A DNA stretch of 64,000 bases from Paracoccus sp. (in: a-proteobacteria) (GCF_030604785.1 NZ_JAUVVF010000007.1:22696-86695), one strand, 5' to 3'; positions 18,662 through 27,659 are shown, numbered from the stretch's first letter. A program made the numbers and translations. The notes: generated by a model not told the origin, from the letters alone.

Positions 18662-19312
18662 TCAGAAGGGCGCGGGGCTGGAAAAGCCCAGCACCTCGCC
18701 GCTGTCGGGATGGCGCAGGCGCAGGCTTTCGGCATGCAGCATCAGCCGGGGATGATCCGCCGCCGCGCCCGAGGCGTAAAGCGGATCGCCCAGGATCGGA
18801 TGCCCGGTCTCGGCCATGTGGACGCGCAGCTGATGGCTGCGGCCGGTGACGGGAATCAGCCGCACGCGCGTCTCGGCATCATCGGCCCGGATCACCCGCC
18901 AGTCGGTCTGGGCGGGACGGCCCTCGGCATGATCGACCTTCTGGCGCGGGCGGTTCGGCCAGTCCACGATCAGCGGCAGATCCACGCGCCCGGTCTTCGG
19001 CTCAAGCCGCCCGGCCAGCCGCGCGACATAGACCTTGCGGACCTGCCGCGTCTCGAACTGGCGCCCCAGATGGCGCTGCGCATGCGGGGTCAGCCCGAAG
19101 ACCATCACCCCCGACGTGTCCAGATCCAGCCGATGCACCAGAAGCACGGTCGGAAAGGCCCCGCGCAGTCGCGCGATCAGACAATCGGCCCGGTCCTCGC
19201 CGCGCCCCGGCACCGACAACAGCCCCGATGGCTTGTCCACGACCAGGATCTCGTGATCGGCATGAAGGACTGTGATCCCGCCTTCGGGGGGCGCATAGAC
19301 GAAATCGCTCAT
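18662..19312 (-). CDS. rluA: RluA-family pseudouridine synthase
   Basis: A 216-residue enzyme, close to E. coli RluA, which modifies U746 of 23S rRNA and U32 of tRNAs. The catalytic motif HRLDLDTSG carries the active-site Asp; DKPSGLLSVPG and PVTGRSHQLRVHM are further family motifs. There is no S4 domain, which separates it from RluC/RluD. ATG 19312 overlaps the stop of the LysE gene by four bases (ATGA), so it is translationally coupled. Exact target positions are inferred. Confidence 0.88.
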   Translation of the reverse strand: MSDFVYAPPEGGITVLHADHEILVVDKPSGLLSVPGRGEDRADCLIARLRGAFPTVLLVHRLDLDTSGVMVFGLTPHAQRHLGRQFETRQVRKVYVARLAGRLEPKTGRVDLPLIVDWPNRPRQKVDHAEGRPAQTDWRVIRADDAETRVRLIPVTGRSHQLRVHMAETGHPILGDPLYASGAAADHPRLMLHAESLRLRHPDSGEVLGFSSPAPF

Positions 19313-19935
19313 CGCGCCACGAGGCGCAGCGCCAGCCCCGCGAACATCACCGCCGCGATGCGGTTGACCAGACCCAGCCGCTTGCCGATGACCTGCCCTG
19401 CCAGCCCGCCGACGATGCCGTAGCCCATCGTGACCAGCGTGCCGGTAAAGGCGAAGATCAACCCCAGGCCAAGGATCTGCTGCCAGATCGGCCCCCAGGC
19501 GGGATTGGTGAATTGCGGCAGGAAGGCCAGCATGAAGAGGACGGGCTTGGGGTTCAGCGCGTTCGACAGGAAGCCGCGCCGGATGATCGACCAGACGCGC
19601 ACACTGCCCCGCGCGGCGGGATCGACCTCGCCCGCATTCCAGCTCTTCCAGGCCAGCCACAGCAGATAGGCGGCCCCCAGATACTTGATCGCCCGCAGCG
19701 CCTCGGGATGGGCGGCGACCAGCGCGCCCAGACCCACCGTGGCCAGCGTCACATGCATCAGCACGCCCAGACCCACCCCGAACCCGGCCCAGGCCCCGGC
19801 GCGCGGCCCGCCCTGGATGCCGCAGGCGCTGGCGAAGAACACGTCTTGGCCCGGCGCGAAATTCAGGACCAGCCCGCCCAGCACGAAGGCCAGCAGCTGG
19901 GCCGAGGGGATGGCGGCGATCGTTTCCCAGATCAT
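19309..19935 (-). CDS. LysE family amino-acid exporter
   Basis: A 208-residue inner-membrane protein with about six hydrophobic segments and the LysE/RhtB motif GLVLNFAPGQDVFFAS near the N-terminus, plus SNALNPKPVLFMLAFLPQF in the middle. Family members export amino acids or homoserine lactones; the substrate here is unknown. ATG 19935 has AGGAG 5 bases upstream. It lies 13 bp after the methionine-sulfoxide reductase gene and overlaps rluA, so the three form one operon. Confidence 0.9.
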   Translation of the reverse strand: MIWETIAAIPSAQLLAFVLGGLVLNFAPGQDVFFASACGIQGGPRAGAWAGFGVGLGVLMHVTLATVGLGALVAAHPEALRAIKYLGAAYLLWLAWKSWNAGEVDPAARGSVRVWSIIRRGFLSNALNPKPVLFMLAFLPQFTNPAWGPIWQQILGLGLIFAFTGTLVTMGYGIVGGLAGQVIGKRLGLVNRIAAVMFAGLALRLVAR

Positions 19936-19948
19936 CGGGACTCCTGCA

Positions 19949-20401
19949 TCAGAGATGGCCGAACACGTCGGCCAGAATGCCTGCCAGCGCCTCGGCGTCG
20001 CCTGCGTCAAAGGCGGCGGGCCGGTCGCTGTCGATGTCCAGCACGCCGATCAGCCGCCCGCCCGCGCCGAAGACCGGCAGGACGATCTCGGACCGCGTGC
20101 TCGAGGAACAGGCGATATGGCCGGGAAAGGCATCGACATCATCGACCAGCTGGACCTCGCCGCTGCGCGCGCAGGCCCCGCAGACCCCGCGCGAGAACGG
20201 GATCACCAGACAGCCATGCCCGCCCTGATAGGGCCCGATCTTCAGCAGCTCCGGCGCCACCACCCGGTAAAAGCCGGTCCAGTCGAACCGCTCGTCCGAA
20301 TGATGCAGCTCGCAGGCCACGGTGGCCATCAGCGCGACCTCGTCGGTCTCGCCCTCGCAAAGCGCCCGGATGCGGGCGCGGATCTCGTCATAATCGCTCA
20401 T
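19949..20401 (-). CDS. msrC: Free methionine-(R)-sulfoxide reductase (GAF domain)
   Basis: A 150-residue single GAF-domain enzyme that reduces free Met-R-sulfoxide. Three cysteines, C64 (GGHGC), C74 (RGVCG) and C98 (GHIACSSSTRSEI), have the same spacing as C84/C94/C118 of E. coli fRMsr (YebR). WTGFYRV and LDIDSDRPAAF are other conserved parts. ATG 20401 follows AGGGGGA directly. Likely role is oxidative-damage repair in the cytoplasm. It heads the operon with the LysE exporter and rluA. Confidence 0.9.
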   Translation of the reverse strand: MSDYDEIRARIRALCEGETDEVALMATVACELHHSDERFDWTGFYRVVAPELLKIGPYQGGHGCLVIPFSRGVCGACARSGEVQLVDDVDAFPGHIACSSSTRSEIVLPVFGAGGRLIGVLDIDSDRPAAFDAGDAEALAGILADVFGHL

Positions 20402-20439
20402 TCCCCCTGAATACGCCCGGCCGCGGAAACAGGAAAGCC

Positions 20440-20507
20440 CGCCCCTTTGCCTTGGTGAAAATATCCCGGGGGGAGTCCCCGCACGGGGACGGGGGGCAGC
20501 GCCCCCC
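20440..20507. repeat. Dispersed intergenic repeat, copy 1
   Basis: Conserved left block CGCCCCTTTGCCTTGG then AAATATCCCGGGGGGAG, variable hairpin TCCCC-GCAC-GGGGA (20476-20489), conserved right hairpin GGGGGGC-AGC-GCCCCCC (20491-20507). It lies in the divergent gap between the msrC and DUF2478 genes. Copies 2 (29759) and 3 (54567) share the blocks but have different, still paired, middle hairpins. Confidence 0.85.
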
Positions 20508-20613
20508 TTGACCCGCTCTGGCACAAGAGCCCGCCTTCTGGCAAAAGAAGCCCGCGCGGGCATGGCCTGTCGGGCCGGGGCCGCGCGACCGCGAAAGGAC
20601 GGCTCGGGACAGC

Positions 20614-21117
20614 ATGCTGGCATGGTTCGAACTGGATGAAACCGCTTCGCCCGGTCAGGCCGACCGGATGATCGAGACGCTGGCCCAAGACCTTCTGGCC
20701 CGGGGCTGGCGGCTGGCCGGGGCGGTGCAGCGCAATCTCGACCGGGGTGCCGATTGCGCCTGCGACATGGAACTGCATCTGCTGGGAAGCTCCGGCCCTC
20801 CGGTGCGGATCTCTCAATCGCTCGGGCCGGGCGCCTCGGGCTGCCGGCTGGACACGACCGCCCTGGCCGGGGCCGCAGGCCGCGTCGCGGCGGGGCTGGC
20901 CGAGGCCGAGCTGGTGATCCTGCCGAAATTCGGCCGGCAGGAGGCCGCCGGCGCGGGCTTTCGTGATGTCATCGGCCGGGCACTGTCCGAGGGCATCCCC
21001 GTCCTGCTGCATGTGCCGCACCAGCAACGTGCGGCCTTTGCGGAATTCGCCTGCGGAATGGGGTCGCGCCTGGCCCCGGACGGGTTGCGCGACTGGTGCG
21101 AGGGGCTGCGCACATGA
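20614..21117 (+). CDS. DUF2478 protein
   Basis: A 167-residue protein of the DUF2478 family, recognised by the LVILPKFGRQEAAGAGFRD stretch and IPVLLHVP at about residues 130-137. Members are often found beside molybdenum or molybdopterin genes and look like a nucleotide-binding fold, but no activity is established. Two cysteines, ADCACDM, lie near residue 47. The stop overlaps the TusA gene by four bases and mbfA follows, which suggests a role in sulfur/metal handling (inference). Confidence 0.8.
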   Translation: MLAWFELDETASPGQADRMIETLAQDLLARGWRLAGAVQRNLDRGADCACDMELHLLGSSGPPVRISQSLGPGASGCRLDTTALAGAAGRVAAGLAEAELVILPKFGRQEAAGAGFRDVIGRALSEGIPVLLHVPHQQRAAFAEFACGMGSRLAPDGLRDWCEGLRT

Positions 21118-21380
21118 TTCAGGTCGACGCGCGCGGACTGCTCTGCCCCCTGCCGGTCCTGCGCCTGCGCAAGGCGCTCGAGGGGCTGGCGCCCGGCGAC
21201 CGGCTGGTGCTTCTGACCAGCGATCCGATGGCGGTGGTCGATGTGCCGCATTTCTGCGGGCAGGCCGGTCATGTCATGGTGCAGTCGCGCCCGATCGGGG
21301 AAGGCGCGCATGAATTCGTCGTGACGCGGGGCTCTCTGTCGGCCCCGACCGCCACTGACCTCGACCCCGGGAATGGTTGA
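21114..21380 (+). CDS. tusA: TusA-family sulfur carrier
   Basis: An 88-residue SirA/TusA-fold protein with the CPLPVLRLRKAL helix; the persulfide-carrying cysteine is C11, preceded by DARGLL. TusA proteins receive sulfur from cysteine desulfurase and pass it to tRNA thiolation, molybdenum cofactor or sulfur-oxidation systems. ATG 21114 overlaps the DUF2478 stop (ATGA), and the stop is 9 bp before mbfA. The tail after residue 75 is short and variable. No other tus gene is nearby. Confidence 0.93.
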   Translation: MIQVDARGLLCPLPVLRLRKALEGLAPGDRLVLLTSDPMAVVDVPHFCGQAGHVMVQSRPIGEGAHEFVVTRGSLSAPTATDLDPGNG

Positions 21381-21389
21381 AGACCGAAG

Positions 21390-22370
21390 ATGAGCATGGC
21401 GTTCCTGTCCAATCGCAAGCGGTTCGACGACCTGACCCAGCAGGAGGTCGTTGCGCTGGCCATCGCCTCGGAAGAGGACGATGCCCGCATATATCGCAAC
21501 TGGGCCAGCTTCCTGCGCGCGGATTATCCCGCCACCGCCGCGATCTTCGACGCCATGGCGCAGGAGGAGGACAGCCACCGCCGCGCGCTTCTGGACCTGC
21601 ATCGCGAACGGTGGGGCGACGCGATCCCGGTGATCCGCCGCGAGCATGTGGCCGGCTATCCGATGCGCCGCCCGGCCTGGATGATGCAGAACCTGACGCT
21701 GGACCAGATCCGCAGCGAGGCCGCGGGGATGGAGCGTGACGCCGCCGATTTCTATGCCCGCGCCGCGCAGCTCAGCCAGGATGCGGGCATCCGCAAGCTT
21801 CTGGGCGATCTGGCCGCCGCCGAGCGCGATCACGAGACCCGCGCGGATGAACTGGCGGACGCGCATCTGGGCGGCGATGCCCGCGCGGCCGAGGATGCGG
21901 TCGCCCATCGCAACTTTGTGCTGACCTGGGTCCAGCCCGGTCTGGCGGGGCTGATGGACGGTTCCGTCTCGACGCTGGCGCCGATCTTCGCGGTGGCCTT
22001 CGCCACGCAGGACCCCTGGACGACCTTCATCGTGGGGCTTGCCGCTAGCCTGGGCGCCGGGATCAGCATGGGCTTCACCGAGGCCGCATCCGATGACGGC
22101 GTCGTCTCGGGGCGCGGCTCGCCCATCAAGCGGGGCATCGCGGCGGGGGTGATGACCACGATCGGCGGCCTGGGCCACGCGCTGCCCTATCTGATCGCGG
22201 ATTTCTGGACCGCGACCACCATCGCGATCATCGTCGTCTTCCTGGAACTCTGGGCCATTGCCTGGATCCAGAACCGCTGGATGCAGACCCCCTTCTGGCG
22301 GGCCACCTTGCAAGTCGTGGTCGGCGGTGGTTTGGTGCTGGCCGTAGGCATATTGATCGGGTCCGGCTGA
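21390..22370 (+). CDS. mbfA: Membrane-bound ferritin MbfA (iron exporter)
   Basis: A 326-residue fusion of an N-terminal ferritin-like/rubrerythrin diiron domain (residues about 12-165, with repeated ExxH-type ligands such as EEDDARIYRNW, EEDSHRR and ERDHETRADEL) and a C-terminal VIT1-like membrane domain (about 175-326, with several hydrophobic segments). In Agrobacterium and Bradyrhizobium MbfA exports iron and protects against iron and peroxide stress under Irr control. No clear iron-control element was seen ahead of this operon. An in-frame ATG two codons later is possible. Confidence 0.92.
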   Translation: MSMAFLSNRKRFDDLTQQEVVALAIASEEDDARIYRNWASFLRADYPATAAIFDAMAQEEDSHRRALLDLHRERWGDAIPVIRREHVAGYPMRRPAWMMQNLTLDQIRSEAAGMERDAADFYARAAQLSQDAGIRKLLGDLAAAERDHETRADELADAHLGGDARAAEDAVAHRNFVLTWVQPGLAGLMDGSVSTLAPIFAVAFATQDPWTTFIVGLAASLGAGISMGFTEAASDDGVVSGRGSPIKRGIAAGVMTTIGGLGHALPYLIADFWTATTIAIIVVFLELWAIAWIQNRWMQTPFWRATLQVVVGGGLVLAVGILIGSG

Positions 22371-22409
22371 GGCCCCACGGGGGCAGCATGAGCCATTCCA
22401 GCGCGCGCC

Positions 22410-23336
22410 ATGGCTGAGGTCTTTCTGCGGACCCTGCCCTTTTTCGGACTGATCGGTCTGGGCTGGCTGGCCGCCGCATCCCGCGTCTTCCCGCCCGAGG
22501 GCGCGGCCTGGCTGACCCGCTTCGTCTTCTATTTCGCGCTGTCGGCGATGCTGTTCCGCTTTGCCGCCGGGCTGGATCTGGCGGCGATCTTCGATCCGCG
22601 CTTCGTTCTGGCCTATCTGTCGGGATCGGTGGCGGTCTGGGCCATCGGCATGGCGGTCGCGCGGGCGCGCGGCCTGCCCCTGCCCGAGGCCGCGATGGAG
22701 GCGCATTGCTGCATGACCGGCAATACCGGCTTTCTGGGCGTGCCGATGCTGGTCGCGCTGATGGGGCCGGTGGCGGTCGGGCCGCTGTTGATGGTGCTGA
22801 CCATCGACATGCTGGTCTTTTCGGCGCTGATCACGCTGATCGTCCACGGCGCGCGGCAGGGCGGGCTGCGGCTGGCGGCGGTCCTGCCGGTGCTGCGCGG
22901 GCTGGCGGGCAATCCGATGATCCTGTCGATGCTGGCCGGTCTGGCCTGGGCGCAATCGGGCTGGACCCTGCCGCGCCCCTTGGACGAATTCCTGGCCCTG
23001 CTGGGCGCGGCCGCGACGCCGGGCGCGCTCTTCGCCATCGGCGCGGGTCTGGCCGGCCGCCGGCTGGTCCGGGTGGCGGCGGCCGGCTGGCTGTCGGTGG
23101 CCAAGCTCGTCCTGCATCCGGCTGCGGTCGCCCTGGCGGCCTGGGCCTTCGGCGTGCCCGCGGTCGCGGCGGCGGTGATGGTCGCGGCCTCCGCGCTGCC
23201 CGTCGCGGGCAACGTCTTCATGCTGGCCGAACATTTCCGCATCGCGCCGCAGCGCGTCTCGGCAGCGATTCTCGTCTCGACCGCGCTTTCGATCCTGACC
23301 ATTCCCGTCGTGATGCTGCTGATCACGACCCCCTGA
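22410..23336 (+). CDS. AEC family transporter
   Basis: A 308-residue integral membrane protein of the auxin-efflux-carrier family, with about ten hydrophobic segments and the conserved [12 protein letters not shown] unwound-helix motif. Bacterial members export organic acids such as malate or malonate; the substrate here is unknown. It lies 39 bp after mbfA and 14 bp before the crotonase gene, so it may share their transcript. Confidence 0.9.
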   Translation: MAEVFLRTLPFFGLIGLGWLAAASRVFPPEGAAWLTRFVFYFALSAMLFRFAAGLDLAAIFDPRFVLAYLSGSVAVWAIGMAVARARGLPLPEAAMEAHCCMTGNTGFLGVPMLVALMGPVAVGPLLMVLTIDMLVFSALITLIVHGARQGGLRLAAVLPVLRGLAGNPMILSMLAGLAWAQSGWTLPRPLDEFLALLGAAATPGALFAIGAGLAGRRLVRVAAAGWLSVAKLVLHPAAVALAAWAFGVPAVAAAVMVAASALPVAGNVFMLAEHFRIAPQRVSAAILVSTALSILTIPVVMLLITTP

Positions 23337-23350
23337 CCGAAAGGAGCCCC

Positions 23351-24151
23351 ATGCGAACCCTCGACCGGCTGGACCTGACCAACCTGAAAGTCGATCTGGA
23401 CGCGGACGGCATCGCCAGCGTCACGCTGAACCGCCCGGCCAAGCGCAACGCGCTGGACCTTGCCACGATCGAGGAGCTGATCGACGTCTTCCAGGCGCTG
23501 CCCCGCTCGGGCGCGCGGGCGGCGATCCTGTCGGGGGCCGGTCCGCATTTCTGCGCGGGCCTCGATCTGGTGGAACATCATCAGGCCAACCGCACGGCGG
23601 CGGATTTCATGCATGTCTGCCTGCGCTGGCACGAGGCCTTCAACAAGATGGAATATGGCGGCGTCCCGGTGATCGCGGTGCTTCAGGGCGCGGTCGTGGG
23701 CGGCGGGCTGGAACTCGCCTCGGCGGCGCATATCCGCGTAGCGGGCCCCGACACCTATTTCGGCCTGCCCGAGGGGCAGCGCGGCCTGTTCACCGGTGGC
23801 GGCGCGACGATCCGCGTGGCAGACCTGATCGGCAAGGCGCGGATGATCGACATGATGCTGACCGGCCGCCTCTATCGCGGGGACGAGGCCGTGTCGGTCG
23901 GGCTCTGCCAGTATCTGGTGGACGATCCCGCCACGAAGGCGCGCGAGATCGCGCTGGCGGCGGCGGCGAACCCGCCCTTGTCGAACTTCGCCATCTGCTC
24001 GGCCATCAGCCACATGCAGAACATGAGCGCGCTGGACGCCGCCTATGCCGAGGCCGCCGTCGCAGGCGTGGTGAACACGCAGGAGGCCGCGCGTGGCCGC
24101 CTTGCCGCCTTCGCCGACGGGACAGGGCCGCGCATCAAGCCGGGCGCCTGA
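23351..24151 (+). CDS. Crotonase / enoyl-CoA hydratase family protein
   Basis: A 266-residue crotonase-fold enzyme. The oxyanion-hole segments are [12 protein letters not shown] (residues 62-73) and [16 protein letters not shown]; the PEGQRGLF segment supplies a family-position glutamate. ATG 23351 has AAGGAG 4 bases upstream; the frame is open further 5' only as a shadow of the AEC gene. Hydratase, isomerase and hydrolase members cannot be separated by motif reading. No other fatty-acid gene is adjacent. Confidence 0.88.
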   Translation: MRTLDRLDLTNLKVDLDADGIASVTLNRPAKRNALDLATIEELIDVFQALPRSGARAAILSGAGPHFCAGLDLVEHHQANRTAADFMHVCLRWHEAFNKMEYGGVPVIAVLQGAVVGGGLELASAAHIRVAGPDTYFGLPEGQRGLFTGGGATIRVADLIGKARMIDMMLTGRLYRGDEAVSVGLCQYLVDDPATKAREIALAAAANPPLSNFAICSAISHMQNMSALDAAYAEAAVAGVVNTQEAARGRLAAFADGTGPRIKPGA

Positions 24152-24171
24152 TCGCCGCGACGCGTCGCGCG

Positions 24172-24225
24172 CCTGTGCCGCAAGGCGCAGGGGCGGCGGC
24201 CGGTCGGGCCTCGATGGCCCGGCCG
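24172..24225. terminator. Paired terminator hairpins between convergent genes
   Basis: CCTGTGCC (24172-24179) pairs with GGCGCAGG (24184-24191) around GCAA with one G-T pair. CGGTCGGGCC (24201-24210) pairs with GGCCCGGCCG (24216-24225) around TCGAT. They sit between the crotonase stop and the ExoD stop and could act on both strands. Confidence 0.6.
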
Positions 24226-24247
24226 GGCGCGGCTGGGCGCGCCGCCG

Positions 24248-24844
24248 CTACACCGTGCCGCCGTTGACGAACATCGTCACCCCGATGCCCAGCCCGCCGA
24301 TCACCACGAATCCCAGCAGCGTGAACAGCCCGTCCCGCGCCAGCATCCCGAAGGACAGAAGCAGCACGACCGCCCCCAGGATCGACGAGGTGAACGGCAC
24401 CAGTTCCAAAAACGGCATCATCAGCCCGCAGGCCAGACACAGCGCCTGCGCGATCCACAGGACCGGCGGCCAGACCAGGACGCGCAGCCGGTTGCGGGTG
24501 ATCCGATCCAGCCAGCCCGCAGGCCGCTTCATCCGGGCGGCAGCCGATAGCAGGCGCTCGCTGTCGATCTCTTTCTCCAGCAGCCAGCGCGGCAGCCAGA
24601 TCCGCTGCCGCTGCGCCAGCATCTGCGCCGAGACCAGCGCGATGGTGATCCCGCAGAGCGACGAAAACAGCGGCACGCCCGACAGGGGCGAGACCACCGC
24701 CAGCGCGGGGATCATCAGCTGCGGGATGAAGCTGTCGCGGCCTAGCGCGTCGATCACGTCGCGCAGACGCGTGCGCTCGCCCTGTTCCGCCACGGCCTGA
24801 ATCCGGCCCATCAGCCCGGTGATCGTCTCGTCGCCGTCCATCAT
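24248..24844 (-). CDS. exoD: Exopolysaccharide synthesis ExoD family protein
   Basis: A 198-residue membrane protein of the ExoD family (first described in Sinorhizobium meliloti as needed for exopolysaccharide and alkaline tolerance). It starts with a soluble helix (EQGERTRLRDVIDALG), then hydrophobic segments beginning FIPQLMIPALAVVSPLSGVP; the WLPRWLLEKEID and RMKRPAGWLDR loops are typical. The biochemical role is not known. It is alone on its strand, 45 bp downstream of the YaiI-family gene. Confidence 0.85.
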   Translation of the reverse strand: MMDGDETITGLMGRIQAVAEQGERTRLRDVIDALGRDSFIPQLMIPALAVVSPLSGVPLFSSLCGITIALVSAQMLAQRQRIWLPRWLLEKEIDSERLLSAAARMKRPAGWLDRITRNRLRVLVWPPVLWIAQALCLACGLMMPFLELVPFTSSILGAVVLLLSFGMLARDGLFTLLGFVVIGGLGIGVTMFVNGGTV

Positions 24845-24889
24845 CCCTCCGCCAAGGCCATGCAGCGAACGCCGCCCCGGTGGAAAGGT

Positions 24890-25345
24890 TCACCCCGCCC
24901 GGCGTGCCGCGCCCAGAACACGGTCCAGCGTGGCCAGAAAGCGCGCACGCTCGGCCTTGCCGAAGGTGCCGCCACTGCCCTGATGAAACGGGTTCGCCGC
25001 CCGGATATCGGCCATCAGGTCGCGGGCGGCAAGGCGGGGACCGATGTTCGAGGCGCTCAATTCTTCGCCAGCATGGGTGACGACCCTTGCGCCTGCCTTG
25101 ATGCAGCGATCTGCCAGCGGCAGGTCGCCCGTCACCACGACATCGCCGGGCCCGCAATTCTCGGCGATCCAGATATCGGCCAGGTCCGGCCCCTCGGGGA
25201 CGATCTGCAAGCGCACCAGCGGATGCGTGGGCATCCGCAGCCCGCCATTGCAGACCAGCACCATCTCCACGCCCATGCGGACGGCCACCCGTTCGGCCTC
25301 GGCCTTGACCGGGCAGGCATCCGCATCGATGTAGAGCGTGGTCAT
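24890..25345 (-). CDS. YaiI/YqxD family protein (UPF0178, DUF188)
   Basis: A 151-residue protein with the DUF188 signature [17 protein letters not shown] at the N-terminus, plus [13 protein letters not shown] and [11 protein letters not shown]. The fold resembles PIN-domain nucleases, but no activity is established. The ATG shares one base with the dapD stop (TGATG), so the two are translationally coupled. Confidence 0.9.
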   Translation of the reverse strand: MTTLYIDADACPVKAEAERVAVRMGVEMVLVCNGGLRMPTHPLVRLQIVPEGPDLADIWIAENCGPGDVVVTGDLPLADRCIKAGARVVTHAGEELSASNIGPRLAARDLMADIRAANPFHQGSGGTFGKAERARFLATLDRVLGAARRAG

Positions 25346-26172
25346 CAGTCGCGCAGCAGCTCGTTGACCGAGGTCTTGGACCGCGTCTTCGCGTCCACCC
25401 GCTTGACGATCACCGCGCAGTAGAGGTTCACGCCATTCTTCGACGGCATCGAGCCCGAGACGACGACCGACCCGGCGGGAACCTCGCCATACATGACCTC
25501 GCCGGTCTCGCGGTCCACGATCTTGGTGGATTGCCCGATATAGACGCCCATGCCCAGGACCGAGCCCTCGCGGATGATGCAGCCCTCGACCACCTCGGAA
25601 CGGGCGCCGATGAAGCAATCATCCTCGATGATGGTGGGGCCGGCCTGCAGGGGCTCCAGCACGCCGCCGATGCCCACGCCGCCCGACAGATGCACGTTGC
25701 GGCCGATCTGCGCGCAGGAACCGACCGTGGCCCAGGTGTCCACCATCGTCCCCTCGCCCACATGGGCGCCCAGGTTCACGAAGGAGGGCATCAGCACCGC
25801 GCCCTTGGCGATATAGGCCGACCGGCGCACGATCGCGCCCGGCACGGCGCGGAAACCGGCCTGCCGCCATTCGGCTTCGGTCCAGCCGTGGAATTTCGAG
25901 GGAACCTTGTCCCACCAATTGCCGCCCTGCGGCCCGCCCGACATCTCTTCCATGTCGTTCAGGCGGAAGGACAACAGCACGGCCTTCTTGGCCCACTGGT
26001 TCACATGCCATTCGCCCGTCTCGCGGCGCTCGGCCACGCGCAGTGTGCCGTTGTCCAGCGCGGTCAGGGTGGCCTCGACGGCGTCGCGAGCCTCGCCCCT
26101 GGTGGCAGAGGTGATGCCGTCGCGCGCCTCCCAGGCGGCTTCGATGGCGGCTTCCAGTGCGGCGTTGTTCAT
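25345..26172 (-). CDS. dapD: 2,3,4,5-tetrahydropyridine-2,6-dicarboxylate N-succinyltransferase
   Basis: Transfers succinyl from succinyl-CoA to tetrahydrodipicolinate in lysine/diaminopimelate synthesis. The 275-residue protein has an N-terminal helical domain and a left-handed parallel beta-helix built from hexapeptide repeats (from about residue 105), with [20 protein letters not shown] and [13 protein letters not shown] as family motifs. ATG 26172 follows GGGGGA and matches homologues. Together with dapC, dapB and asd it shows the succinylase pathway. Its stop overlaps the YaiI-family start. Confidence 0.97.
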   Translation of the reverse strand: MNNAALEAAIEAAWEARDGITSATRGEARDAVEATLTALDNGTLRVAERRETGEWHVNQWAKKAVLLSFRLNDMEEMSGGPQGGNWWDKVPSKFHGWTEAEWRQAGFRAVPGAIVRRSAYIAKGAVLMPSFVNLGAHVGEGTMVDTWATVGSCAQIGRNVHLSGGVGIGGVLEPLQAGPTIIEDDCFIGARSEVVEGCIIREGSVLGMGVYIGQSTKIVDRETGEVMYGEVPAGSVVVSGSMPSKNGVNLYCAVIVKRVDAKTRSKTSVNELLRD

Positions 26173-26265
26173 CTGCGGTCCCCCGGTCAAGTGTCGCGAC
26201 CGGGATTAACGGGCTTGCCCCGCCGACGCAATGGCGGGGCAAGACCTTGGGTCAGCGCCTGTCCG

Positions 26266-27249
26266 TCAGGCGGCCACGTCCAGCTTGACCAGCGTCTGGT
26301 TCAGCAGCACATAAGCCACCTCGCCAAAGGTGACGGGGCCGGTGAAGCCGCCGGTGCTGCGGCCCTCGAGTTCGCCATAGAGGTAGTTCAGGATACAGTT
26401 GCACGACAGCATCCGTTCGCCGCCCGTCCCGGCCTGCGCGGCAAAGCTGGCGACGTAATCGCCCTGGGGCGCGGCCAGGCGGTATTCGACGCCCGGAAAG
26501 ACGGGGGCGTAGAACTGGACCTCGTGCGCCACGGAATCGACCGCGCGGAACGACACGTTGATGTTCGCGCCCGCATAATCGGCGACCAGCGGCAGGCGGG
26601 TGTCGAAACCGTGCTGCGTCACATAATCGGCGAAATCGACCTCGGCGCCGTTGATCACGGCCTTCTTCACGGCGAAGCCGCCCTCGGGGAAGGTCACGGT
26701 CTGTGCCGGATCCTCGCTTTGCGAGAACAGGTTCACGATGTCCAGACGCGGCTGCGCGCCCTGGGGCAGGGCGACATGCAGCAGCACCGCGCCCTCGTGG
26801 TGGCGCGTGCCGGTGGCCCCGTCAAAGACCGAAGGCGCGACGCTGCCGATATCGTCCAGATGCACGCCGCTGATCCAGCCCAGCAGGGGCTGGTCGAACA
26901 GGCGCGGATAGGTGGCGCCATCCTCGGCGAAGCGCGCATGCGCCTGCGAGAAGGCGGGAATGATGATCAGCGTGATCCCGCCGGCCGCATAGCCATCGGC
27001 CAGCCCCGGCAGATCGGCCACGCCCAGATGGCGCACGTTGGCGGTGCTGCCCTCGGGCAGGGTCGAGCAGAACAGCCGCTCGCGATCCACCTTGCCGCCG
27101 GCTTGCGTCATGAAATAGACGGTCGAGCCGCCGATCCACTTGCCTTGCGGCAATTGCGCCATCAGCGCCTCGTCGCCCGCGATGGTCATGACCGCGCCCG
27201 CGCGGATGCGTTCGGCCGCTTCGGCGGGGGTCAGGAATTCGTTCTTCAT
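26266..27249 (-). CDS. Conserved protein of unknown function (DUF6976-like)
   Basis: A 327-residue soluble protein without signal peptide or membrane segments. The N-terminus reads LTPAEAAERIRAGAVMTIAG and GKWIGGSTVYFMTQAGGK; the C-terminus has MLSCNCILNYLYGELEGR, which recalls the cysteine-containing end of FIST_C domains. I believe it belongs to the uncharacterised DUF6976 group, but the name is from memory. It lies 21 bp after a 66-residue protein gene and almost certainly shares its transcript. No catalytic residues can be assigned. Confidence 0.75.
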   Translation of the reverse strand: MKNEFLTPAEAAERIRAGAVMTIAGDEALMAQLPQGKWIGGSTVYFMTQAGGKVDRERLFCSTLPEGSTANVRHLGVADLPGLADGYAAGGITLIIIPAFSQAHARFAEDGATYPRLFDQPLLGWISGVHLDDIGSVAPSVFDGATGTRHHEGAVLLHVALPQGAQPRLDIVNLFSQSEDPAQTVTFPEGGFAVKKAVINGAEVDFADYVTQHGFDTRLPLVADYAGANINVSFRAVDSVAHEVQFYAPVFPGVEYRLAAPQGDYVASFAAQAGTGGERMLSCNCILNYLYGELEGRSTGGFTGPVTFGEVAYVLLNQTLVKLDVAA

Positions 27250-27270
27250 GCTTCGGTCTCCGTCAGAACG

Positions 27271-27471
27271 TCAGGCCTGCGCCAGTTCGGCGGCGGCGGC
27301 GGGGTTGCGGGCGATGTAATCCTTCAGCTCGGCCAGCTTGGCCGACAGCGTCGTCGGGTTTGCACGCAGTTCCACGCGCAGGCGGTTCACCAGGATGCGC
27401 GTGCCCAGAGAGGCGCCCTTCAGATCCCCGCTATCGGACAGGGTCCGCTTGAGTATGTCTTCATTTGCCAT
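27271..27471 (-). CDS. Small conserved hypothetical protein (66 residues)
   Basis: Starts at ATG 27471 behind a textbook AAGGAG with 5-base spacing, which supports a real gene despite its size. The product, beginning MANEDILKRTLSDSGDLKG, is mostly helical and charged with no cysteines or membrane segment. It precedes the DUF6976-like gene by 21 bp and may be its partner. I do not recognise the family. Confidence 0.72.
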   Translation of the reverse strand: MANEDILKRTLSDSGDLKGASLGTRILVNRLRVELRANPTTLSAKLAELKDYIARNPAAAAELAQA

Positions 27472-27659
27472 CGTTTCTCCTTCCGGCGTCATTGTCGCGC
27501 ATTTACCCAAAGCGCCGTGCAAGAATCGTGCCAGATGAGCAGGGACAGGCTTCCGCGGCGTTCCGCGTCGGTTTCCCGACGGGCCGGCGCGCACAGCATC
27601 GGTTTGCCACCGGCGCGCGCGCGGGTTACTGCTGGAAGGCATCAGCGCGAGGCAGGACC

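Noticed and set aside
20814..23234. An 806-codon minus-strand open frame opposite DUF2478, tusA, mbfA and the AEC gene
   Set aside because: Low-complexity Arg/Gln/His-rich translation and no ribosome site; a shadow of the four plus-strand genes.
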